The notes beneath the pieces were generated by a model. It saw only the letters and a program-made list of their open reading frames with translations, was not told the DNA's origin and ran no database searches. From NCBI GenBank assembly GCA_011033025.1, contig WFMF01000567.1, positions 1 through 64,000 of the forward strand: 64,000 bases of DNA, in the 5' to 3' direction. Each line of letters starts with the position of its first letter. The first letter of the stretch is position 1. The DNA comes from Beroe forskalii (Eukaryota; Ctenophora; Nuda; Beroida; Beroidae). Made by a program: the position numbers and the translations under genes. Below, one piece after another: positions 26,819 through 36,884 of this stretch.

Positions 26819-28034
26819 TTTCTCTCTCTCTCTCGCTCTCTTTCTAACTTTCTTTCTTGCTCTCTTTCTCCCATGATCTCGCCTCCTTTGTCTCTCCTGA
26901 CACACAAAAAACACATGATACTACAGACATATAATCTACTCGCAACATGACGATTATGATACGTATATATCTCGTTATAGAACTATTTGCACTGCTTATC
27001 CTTCCTATTGATGCTACCTGGCCCCCCAACACTCACACACCATGCTACCATCTTGTCCTGCCAGCACTGGTGTGTGCTCCACGCTACTACTGTGTGCTGC
27101 TGTTCTGTACGTTTTACAGTTATCAAAATATGCGACTTTGAAGTTACAAAATATGAATTATTGTTCATATAATAGTTTGGATTTTTGGCAACCTTTTTGG
27201 ACAGCTTACCTCAGTGAAGTCGTAAGATCATCTCCTAGATGCTGCTCGGTTTTGTGAAAAACGGGCTCAGGGAACATAATATTTAACTTTTTTAAATCGT
27301 TTAAAAATCACTTGCAACTAGCTAACTATAGACTACACATATTTATATATACTGATTCTGTATGACGAGAATTGTGATATTTTCTCCCAGGCCTGTAAGC
27401 AAGGGATGGCATCTTATGCTCGTTTGGCAGCGATTATATAAAGCAACATTGTCTCAACGCGATGCTATGCGTACACAAATAGTGCTTTCTTTCTTTCGTC
27501 TTCTTTGACTATATATCAAATATGTATGTTTGTGTGTTTAATTAACGTAAATTTCATGCATTATGTCTATGATAATTTTTTCTAGATCGCACCTCCTTAC
27601 TCTCTTCCTCCTCTTTTTGTTTCCTGGTAATGTAGTAATGTAAAGATCATATGTACAAATTTGTTTTTTCTTCTGTGCAAATATAACATACGAAAGTTAA
27701 ATATAAGTAAACTATCCGTCTATCCATATGCGACTCCTCCAGGACTCCTGATCGTCTTCTCCTCTCAGACATTCCAAAGTGACGTCATTATCAGGGATTC
27801 AAATAGAGAATTGATGACGCTGAAACGTCTATCCGTCGTGAGATTCCTCCAGGTTTAGCCTTTTGTTAGGTTTCCCCTAACGCGGCCTAAAAATTTAGCT
27901 GAACCGAGATCTAGTGTAAATTAGTTTGGTTTTTTCATGTCCGTCTCTCCTTGCAGGCCGATAAGCCTTTACATCGTTTCGTTATATTACACTACTTTGT
28001 AGTTGCATGTACCGCTCAGTTGCAGAATTAGTGA

Positions 28035-28112
28035 TGCCTCGTTAATGTCTTCCTATTAATGCCTTCCTGTTAATGCCTTCCTGTTAATGCCTTCCTGTTA
28101 ATGTCTTCCTAT
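28035..28112. repeat. 14-bp minisatellite (GTTAATGCCTTCCT)
   Basis: Five tandem copies of GTTAATGYCTTCCT. The outer copies carry T, and the three inner copies C, at the variable position. Confidence 0.85.
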
Positions 28113-29127
28113 TAGGAGTGTTAGGGGTTTGATAACCGCTTGCTAATGGGAATGGTATCTGAAGAATGGCAGTCAATAATCGTTTAAATGCAAACATGTC
28201 CCGAATATTTTTGATGGAAATGTATGGTGCTCGACTGCATGCCCGCATTGTGACTGTTGAAGCATCTTTTATTTTGTTGATTGGGGTTTACAGGGCCACA
28301 GAATGAGTGAAGAGCTAATGAAATGTTATGGATATCAATCCTGGGATATTTCAACCTTCGAGACTCGAGGTTTTGAATCTTGTGCTATTTCACTGATGCC
28401 TGATATCATTGTCAAGAAATTAGGGAATTTTCAGTCCGTTCGAGAGCAATTTCCATCTATTTGCCCTGATATATATATCTGGTAGTGTCTCGAGTCGGTG
28501 GTACCATATATCAGCCTTTGGGGGTGTGCCAAAACATGGCACCCTCTAGAAACACCCTTGCTAAACGTCACTAACTCACCATTCTTAACTATAGCAAACA
28601 CGTCGCTCTAACCCGTGTGTGTTATTTGAACGCAACCCATTGCAATAATTATATTTTAAATTTAAATGAACCGAGTTTATATAAACGTCTGGCAATCCTG
28701 TTAGTATATTATACTACTTTACTAAACGACTTAATGTGCCACCCTGAATTAAGGGAACTGATGGCAAAGAATTTGACCAGTAAGTAAATTGAATTTAGCT
28801 CTATCACGGTCAGTTCATTTCACGGTCTACTTCAGAGTTCCGTGAGTTCAGTGAGTGTGTGATTCGAATCCAACACGAGTAAATTAATACGTTTGTAAAT
28901 GGAAATAGCTTTGAAAAGAGTCTTCGTGGTGATCGCTCATAATATAGTAGTAGGGATTTCGTTTAAGTATTAATTCTTTGATTGTTGTTTGATCTCTAAA
29001 ATTGGATTCTGTCCTTTTTTTGTGGTAGTATCCTGCAGAATTGCATGGAGGAGTAACCCAAGAATTTGAGTCATGCCTAACTTCCGTCATTTTAATGAAT
29101 TGCTAAATCTATATATTTACACGCTTA

Positions 29128-29155
29128 CCACTACTACTACTACTACTACTACTAC
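29128..29155. repeat. ACT trinucleotide microsatellite
   Basis: About nine uninterrupted ACT units followed by ACC. Confidence 0.95.
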
Positions 29156-29349
29156 CCTTGGAGTATAATTATAGTGACTGTCGTTTGTGTGTAATAATGA
29201 AATTAGATAAAAATCTATCTGTCAACAGTGATTATTTTTACACGCGGATAGCCTCAGAAGAAAGGAAAGGTTTCCCTGTGGCCAGGCTGTGTAATTTACA
29301 GCCATTTAACCCATCCCACTGCCGCTCATGCCTTATGATATATAGCCGC

Positions 29350-30110
29350 GATGAGTCATCCCCTTAAATATATGTGTTATTTAAACTTCTGAAGTTTTAA
29401 AAAGAAAAGGGTACTTTTCACTTTCAACCACGCCCAATTATTGTAAGTCTCTTTAACATGATTTTCAACTGTTTTACGAACTATTTTTGCTGAGTTATTT
29501 GATAATCCAGTAATTGCGATCAATCATGTCCTTAAATATATGTTATTTAAAATGTTAAAATTTTAAAGAGAAAAGGGTTCTTTTCACTTTTAGACAGGCC
29601 CAATTATTGGAAGTCTCTTACATGATTTTCAACTGTTTGACGAACTATTTTGCTGCAATATTCGATAATCCATTAACTACAATGAATCATTACCTTTAAT
29701 ATTATGTTATTTAAAATTCTAAAGAGAAAAGGGTTCTTTTCACTTCTTAACCAGGCCCAATTACAAGGATGTCTCTGACGGCCTTTAAGAACCAATGAGA
29801 TTTAAGAAATATTTTGCTGTGATAATCATCGAATTGAAAATCCTAATGGGGCAGGCGGTTTTTATATTTATTTACCAACCTTTTCTTCCTCTTCTTCGAT
29901 AATCCAGTAATTGCGATGAGTTACTCCCTTAAATATATTCAATTGAAACTTTTAGAATTTTAAACAGTTTTAAGGGCCTTAAGCGTTACTTTTCACTTTT
30001 TAACCACGCCCAATTACCTTCTCGTCTCTAACGGTAGTTAAGAATTAATGATAATTTCAACTGTTCTACGAACTATTTTGCTGTCATAGTCATCGAAAAT
30101 CATGATGGGC
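29350..30110. repeat. Tandem array of four diverged ~165-bp units
   Basis: Unit starts lie at about 29361, 29530, 29692 and 29925. Each contains CCTTAAATATATG, a GAAAAGGGTTCTTTTCACTT-like block, CACGCCCAATTA, GTCTCT, TTTTCAACTGTT and ACGAACTATTTTGCTG. Unit 3 is enlarged by about 70 bp near 29800-29880. Divergence is appreciable, so the array is not recent. Confidence 0.8.
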
Positions 30111-30344
30111 AGACGTTTTGTAATATTAAACCACTAAATCAATTTCTCTCTCCTCGGTAATCTACTATAAAAACTGTGAATTTAACGAATAGTTTCACTT
30201 TTCATCCGGTCTGAAATACGAACGCATCTTGCCATTGTGTTCTTCCTCATCCCCATTCTTACCTTTCAAACTTTAAAGATGAATTCTGCCCCATAATCAT
30301 AACAACCTTTAATTTAAAAAGCTCACAATCTTTCTTGCAATCCC

Positions 30345-30660
30345 CAACAAATATCATTAAACCTCTTTGTGTCACAAACCCCTTCGTACCACAAACCCCT
30401 TTATCTCACGTAAACCAATTTATCTCACAGACCCCTTCATTACAAAAACCTTTTTATCTCAGAAACCCCTTTCATCCCAAACCCCCTTCATCTCAAAACC
30501 CCCAGTTTATCTCACCCCTCTCTCCTTCTCACAGATATACCGATGTAGAATGTAGTGAACATGATGCGGTACTACTACATCCTTGCTCTCCTTCACAAAC
30601 CCCTTTCATCTCAAAACCCCTTCATCTCAAAACCCCTTCATCTCAAAACCCCTAGTTTAT
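30345..30660. repeat. Pyrimidine-rich minisatellite (CCCCTTCATCTCAAAA)
   Basis: Degenerate 16-18-bp units of CCCTTTCATCTCAAAA type immediately precede, and partly lie between, two copies of the CTCK first coding exon. They form the long C/T/A-rich tract upstream of its 3' splice sites. Confidence 0.8.
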
Positions 30661-30684
30661 CTCACCCCTCTCCCCTCCTCACAG

Positions 30685-31761
30685 ATATACCGATGTACAA
30701 TGTAGTGAACATGATGCGGTACTACTACATCCTTGCTCTCCTTCACGTTCTCCAAGCGTGCGAGCTCAGTCCTTACACTGTCCTCTTCAAGGATGATGAC
30801 TGCGAGAAACAGAAAACTATCGGGGTAAGAAATTATTTTGATGATCAGATATAAGATACATAACTACTCCATGTTATGAAACCTTCTTTTGCACGCACGC
30901 GTGTTCCTCTTGCTCTCCAGAGAAAGCCAAAAAGTACACGCGGGCGAACAGGGACGCATAGTATGCGGTAAATGCACAAATGAAAACCCTTTTACCCTGG
31001 TTTTAAATATCGTGATCCCCCTCCAGATGAACGCTGGTTTTAAATATTGTGATCCCCCTCCAGGTGAACGTGACAGCGTGTCGAGGTAACTGTCTCAGCT
31101 CGAGTATACCCACGAAGAAACAGGTAGCACTCCACGGCCAGCTCCAGCCCAAACAGGAGTGCAAGTGCTGTACCATGGTACGTTGCTAAATCTTTTTTGT
31201 AATGTTCATTCTTTTTGTAATGTTAAGTTCTCATTTTACCATTTTACGCCTTGAGAAGCCTTTCAATCACAATAATTCACCTTCCATGCAAGCCGTATCC
31301 CATTCTGCCAACTACACTTGACTTGATCTTATCCCCCCCCCCCATGAATCATTCCATCCCCCTGTAACCGCCCATCTCAGGAGACGTGGGAGGTTCGCCA
31401 GATCGCCATTAAGAAGTGTAAGCGAGGGCGGCGAGGCAGTCGTCGCCAGGTTGAGATCCTCTACGACACGATGAGCGCCCTCAAGTGCTCCTGTCGGAGT
31501 TGTGGGCAGGAGTACACCGTCCGCGACTCCAACTACCTCAACTCCAAAAAGCACGCCCGTTCGGCAGGCCTGGGCCTGGACGCGTTCGACCCTAATTTTG
31601 CCCTAAACGAAGACTTTTTCGTCGAAGATCAGCCCCCCTACGACCGGCACCATCACCACGAAGCCCGGTCACATGACCGCGAGGGCAGCCACGAGGAGGG
31701 CACGGCGGAGACTTTAAGTCGCAGTAGCGAAACGTATGATTTGAACAACGACCACAGATAG
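30685..31761 (+). CDS. Secreted CTCK cystine-knot protein, three exons
   Basis: A likely secreted signalling or matrix protein of 208 residues. Exons: 30685-30824 (ATG at 30693), 31064-31177 and 31381-31761, all GT-AG and phase 0. A hydrophobic leader (about residues 7-22, RYYYILALLHVLQA) looks like a signal peptide. The cysteine pattern is that of a C-terminal cystine knot: C37, C50-x-G-x-C54, C77, C79-C80, C95, C118-x-C120, C123. Residues 46-48 (NVT) form an N-glycosylation site. After the knot comes a roughly 85-residue tail that is acidic and histidine-rich (HHHH at 172-175). Spacing with CxGxC and CxCC resembles VWF/mucin-type CTCK and bursicon or DAN-like proteins; I cannot choose between them, so no symbol is given. 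An AATAAA lies at 31942-31947. The first exon and the acceptor of the second are each tandemly duplicated (see findings). Confidence 0.82.
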
Positions 31762-32892
31762 GGCAGGAGCATGGCAGTCTGTGTGAGCTCGATCTTATCC
31801 CGTCAGATTTTACTACACGTGTCGCTGTCGTAATATGGCTATAATTGCTGATGAATTGGCTGTGTTGAGATATTTGTGTGTGCTGAGATATATTTTGTCG
31901 GTAATATTATTCATACACACACACACACGAGGGGAAAGAGAAATAAAAAGAGAATATGATGTCAAAGCTCGCCTGTTTGTTTGTCTGTTGTGTGTCAGCC
32001 GAGCACGCTCTGGAAATTAATGAAAATGACGAAGAATTGAAATGAACATTTCACGTAGCTGCATAAAGCACATTGATTTCATCCCGCTATCTATATATAG
32101 GAATCAGAAAGTGAAAGACTTCATAATGATATAAATATATGTGATTTATCTCTATATAGATGTGCTGCTGACTTCCGAATCGTTGAATGTTTCGCTGAGA
32201 TAAATACGGAGTGACTGAAAAGACAAAAATCTCAAGCTGAATGTTCGTACTTTATTATGCTGCAGATCTCCCCCCAGAAGTATGATGGACCTTGGAACTG
32301 GAACAGTAAGCTCATGTATCTGTGACGTTGTATGTAGCATCATGGGCCAGGGTATCTTAGGGTTAATGAGTTTATTTGGCGTTGTAATCGTGCCGCTGAT
32401 GGTTGTTTCCCCGATAAAAGTTGTCAATTGTTGACTGTAATTCTCTATGATTGGTTGTGGAGAAGCCCTTATTCCAGTGGGCTTGAGTTGGACAGTTTAT
32501 ACCCTTGTTATTCACTCAGGTTTCGCCACAAATGATAATGCTTCTGTAATTTCCACAGGCGCGCAATGTGTACGTACGTGATTCTGATTTTAAAGTCTAA
32601 TCATGTGTATATACGGTGGCGCGCGACTCTGAAAGTCAAAACTTCTAAAATATTCCAATTCTTCTTCATTCCAAATTTCGAAATTGTGGTGACGCCTGCG
32701 TAAAAAGTAAACAAGTAGAAATAGTGGTATGAAGATATATGTAATAATGTAATGTTGAACTTTGCAATTGCATTTCATTAATTTTACTAAGTAAACTTTG
32801 ATGTAAAGTGTTATATATTTTTCAATCACATCTGTTATGATATACACCCATAGCTGATTTTATTTGAAAGCTCTCTCTGTCCCTGGTGTCTT

Positions 32893-33078
32893 GTGTCTCA
32901 ACCCTTTGAGGCGCGGTGTATTACACCGCGCTTGGGTACTTTGAGCGGCGTGTGACAGCGCGTGAATGTACTTTGTATACAATTGCAAAACATGTTAGAG
33001 CACATTTGCGCGCTATCACGCGCCGCAAAAAGTAACCAAGCGCGTTGTGATACACCGCGCGTCGAAAGGTCGAGACAC
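32893..33078. mobile_element. GC-rich fold-back element of about 186 bp
   Basis: The two halves are inverted copies: GTGTCTCAACCCTTTGAGGC at the left against GTGTCTCGACCTTTCGACGC read from the right. Both continue GCGGTGTATYACA, GCGCTTGG, ACTTT and GCGGCGYGTGA. Around 85% arm identity leaves a short spacer near 32985. It is much richer in CG than its AT-rich surroundings. Confidence 0.75.
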
Positions 33079-35406
33079 CGGACGATATCTTCGTCTCTCA
33101 TAATTCTCTCTTGACTTGTCCTCTTTCTTTCAATATATAAATCAGTAGTCTGGTGATTTAATTTGTTAATTTTAACTGTTCTTTAATTAGCCCTGAGGGA
33201 GATACGAGAACTATTATTTATTAAGTAGTGATAGAGTATGATATCATTATTCAACTGTAGACTTAATGTTAGGAGTTGTTTTGTAGCTTTTAGTTTAATA
33301 TCCTTCCATTGCCCATTTAGATGGTGCTTGTCAGCCAAGATTATAGCTCGATGCCATGGTGGCAAAAATTTAGTCTCTGTACTTCATATTCATAACTTGT
33401 TCATGCTGCCAGAAAGTGAATTTAGTTTTGATGAAAGTCCATCCAATGCAACTACACAAAACAATAATAAAATATAGTTGCATTTAAATAAACTTACAAC
33501 TTTTGTTCACGTGCAATCAAGTCAAGATTATTTAAATTCGACCTGTCGTAGCTGTGATGATTGAATTTTCATACTTGACTGCTTGCAGTTGCAGAATGCC
33601 GTGAAATTACTTACCACCGAATTTTCAAGAACGAAAATTTGCCGTATGAGTTCGCTGAGCCTAAGGCTGTCTGTGTTACATTAATATTTCATGTATATAT
33701 AATGTAATGCCGAGGGGATTTTTAAAAGTAATATGTTTTATTATAATCACACGCGAAATATAATTTTCTTAAAATATAAATTGTATAAATTACTCGCTGA
33801 TTCGCCATGCATGTACTCCATTTTTGAAACATATTATTTTCTTTCTTATGTATGTGTAATGTTTCAAAATATCATATTATACTTAGGATTCGTGGCACCA
33901 GATGATTATGATGCATAAAATATATACAAAGCATACTTACAAAGTTTGCAAAAACGAACTTTAGTAGCTCTTCAAGTTGCAGAATTGCGAATTTAATTTA
34001 AAATTATTGTGTATCTCTATCTTTCACGTGGTAAGTATATAATCAGTGATTGGTTTATTCAATATACGTGATCAAGTTCTCAGATGGTAATTGATTGAGG
34101 ATATTATTTGAGAAAAAGATTAGTAATTTAGGTAGTATTTTAAGTAATTTTCTTAAATGGTCACTGAAATGATAGCACTTAGTACGGTAAACTTAGATGT
34201 AGGACGGAAATTTGTGAGTACTGTTTCTAAAATCATTGAAATTGGTAGCAAGTTGAAAGATCGCTTTAAAAATTTGAAAGAACATAGTATACAGGAAAAA
34301 TTTTGGTGTATTATAGATTCTTGGATTGAAACAGTATTGGCAAGTTTCCTCTTAGGCTACTATTAATATATGACTTATTTTATGCATCATTTTCTAAATT
34401 TTGCATTATGAGTACTTTATTCTTTTGTTGCTGTTTTATATAACGCCCTATAATATGCCACGGAAATTCAAAGGTTGAAGATGTGTAAAACTGCTGTTTC
34501 AGTGTATAAAAGCAATTTCATCGATATATTCGAAGCTTAAACTGAAGATTTGAAGACCTGCAAAATTTGAATTTTGATACAAAATCGTCTTCGTGTACAA
34601 AAAATGTATGAGTTGGATGTATTATTAGCATTTCTAATCTGTGTTGCATCTGTAGAGCCTACTCATGGAATTAAAGAATTTAGAAAATTTATTTTTAAGC
34701 ATCACTCAACAGCTTTTGTGTAGATTCCTGCTCGACTCTACTACGTTTATTAAAGTAAATTATGGATATATCGAAAATATGAAAATTGCAAGCCCAATTT
34801 AATATTCCATAGCTAACCAAGAGGACTACAAACTGCGGAGATATTTCCTTGCTGTGACACTGTGTAATAATTTCTCTCGACTGCCATCTTATCTGCATCG
34901 TCTGCCATAATGGGATGGTGCTTGGAATTGGACGTGAAATTTGAAATGCAAATATCTACATCCAACTCAAACTGATTAGGGTGGCTTGCGGTCAAGGCAA
35001 ATAGGATCTGCATCAGAATGTCTCCCAGTTCTATTTCCAATTCCATATAGTTATAACTTTTCAGTGATGTCATTATCCCCAACTAGACCTTGGATTTGGC
35101 TAAAACCTTCATTTTCGACCTAAACCTTATGTGACACTGTACTCGAAGCAAAGCCTCATTGAATCATTGAGTGCCATGATGGTTATGTTATTGTTAGGGT
35201 GCAGCATGAAGTATTTGTTAATTTTTTGGCATTGCAAATTAAATTCAAACTTAAAGCTTAGGTAGAGTATGACGTCACTCATGGGAAATAAGCTTTGGGA
35301 CTGGTAATTGGATTTCGATTGGGAGACATTCAGATATAATACCCACTAAGTTCGCAGACTGTTGAAAGTAACTTTAACTGTAAGATGATATATTCAGACA
35401 ACACAC

Positions 35407-35706
35407 GTGCGTTGCGCAGCGCGCTTCCTCTAGAGAAGCGCGCGGCGCGTACACTCATAACACCTATGCGGATTGCGGGCTTAGGAACCGGTAAGCCCTG
35501 GCATGGTTAAAGTGGTAATACCACTAACCATGCCAGATGCTTACGCATTCCTGAGCGCGGCGCAAGCTCGCAGAGGTGTGTGTACGCGGCTGCGCGCGTC
35601 CGCCGAAGGCTTGCTCAACACGTATATCTCTGTTTGCGTTGCGCGGCGCGCTTCCTCAGAAGGGGAGCGCGATGGAGCGTGCACACATCTATGCGGGCTT
35701 AGGAAG
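35407..35706. repeat. GC-rich direct repeat with central hairpin
   Basis: A ~75-bp block (TTGCGCAGCGCGCTTCCTC to GCGGGCTTAGGAA) at about 35410-35488 recurs, diverged, at 35637-35706. Between them, at 35500-35533, GGCATGGTTA and TAACCATGCC form a near-perfect hairpin around GTGGTAATACCAC. Strong CpG content contrasts with the flanks. Confidence 0.65.
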
Positions 35707-36593
35707 CCAATTGTTTGACGTTGACAGACCCTCTCGAGAATCAGCGCCGCGCGCTGATTCTCGCTGATTTCGCGGCTGGCGTCAGCGGGTCATACAATCA
35801 TACATCGTACGACAAGAAGCCAAAGGCGCGACTTCGTTAATTTGTTCCTCCTCTGTTCTCAGAATTTAGCCGTAGGTCGCGCACTGCTGCTTAAGGATGC
35901 TCTCGCTTTGTCAGCTTACTGCTTAAATGATATTACTGAGACCGTGGGAGAGGTACTGGGATAACGGATGAATAAAATTTAGCAAAAAAATCAGGTTATT
36001 TGGCAAAGAAATTGGTTATTGGTTAATGTATATTGTTTGCTACGGTATCTGCATGTGATAATATGTTAATGGCTGGTAATGCATAATAATAAGGTGAAAT
36101 GCATAATTATAAAGTGAAATGCATTGACAATAAGTGGGTACCAAGAAAAGAGACATGGCAAGGGGATCAGGGAAATTTGGCTTTCAGGACAGGGGTAATT
36201 TCATGTGGATGAAGGAGATATATTCATTTAAATTTACGTCATTTTGATATCTATTATCAAATGTTGAGAACATTTCATATTCAACTGCCAGCATCTTTGA
36301 AGATGCTGGCAGGGAGAGATAGGGACCAAGGCTTTGCTTATGTCAGCAAAAATTTCCATATTTTGACCCTTATTTATGGTGTCATAGCCTGGCTGTAAAC
36401 CTGTCCGTAATGATATACATAACTTTCTTTCAAGGTCTCAACTTCTTGCCTTAGTTAAATTCATTGTTCTGTTGCTTTATATAGCCAAATGCTACTTTCA
36501 GCAGTTTGTCAATGCCAATAAGGGGAGTGGAAGAGCCACAAAATTGCCAATATAACATGTGAAAGCTACTTATATATGGTTTTGTTAATCTTG

Positions 36594-36874
36594 TATCCCT
36601 GCGATAAGAGGGCATCTGTTGCTAGTTTTTAGGTTTTTATGTATCTTATTTTACTAATTTATTCAAAGTGACACATTTTATGTTATATATTTGGTGTTTT
36701 TATATATGGCTGGTGATACACCTTTGACCTTAATTTTCAGACTCATCCAAGTTTGTGTGTGATTCAGGCATTTGAATTTGAATATGACACATTGTATGTA
36801 TATTGACTACAAAGATGACTGTATTTGTTCTACAAAGAAGATATATTTAAAGTAATTAATTAATTAGTTATTCA
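36594..36874. promoter_or_regulatory. BMS1 upstream block, also found upstream of UTP6
   Basis: TATCCCT, then AGAGGGCATCTGTTGCTAGT, TTTTAGGTTTTTATGTATCT and TTACTAATTTATTCAAAGTG occur here. A near-identical series lies at 58146-58266, 130 bp before UTP6. The end of the shared block (GTAATTAATTAATTA) is only about 15 bp before the BMS1 start codon. It may be promoter sequence or simply a dispersed repeat. Confidence 0.4.
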
Positions 36875-36884
36875 AATTTGAGGT

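Larger units (their letters stand above)
26819..30334. other. Gene-free interval with simple repeats
   Basis: It begins with a TC-rich run (26819-26870). There is a 14-bp minisatellite at 28035-28112, an ACT microsatellite at 29128-29155 and a ~165-bp tandem array from 29350. A 60-codon frame at 28303-28485 follows an acceptor-like TTTACAG but has no recognisable similarity. Confidence 0.45.
31762..36884. other. Intergenic interval between the CTCK gene and BMS1
   Basis: The first part is probably CTCK 3' UTR with a CA microsatellite (about 31914-31928). No other gene was recognised. It contains a GC-rich fold-back element (32893-33078), a GC-rich direct repeat (35407-35706) and, near its end, a block shared with the region upstream of UTP6 (36594-36874). 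A 69-codon frame at 34157-34366 is open but has no known relative. Confidence 0.45.

Noticed and set aside
28861..28872. B-box-like GATTCGAATCC suggesting a tRNA
   Set aside because: No matching A box or cloverleaf could be built upstream.
34157..34366. 69-codon open frame, protein-like composition
   Set aside because: No splice context, no known family, and AT-rich surroundings with many similar chance frames; mentioned only as an unproven micropeptide.
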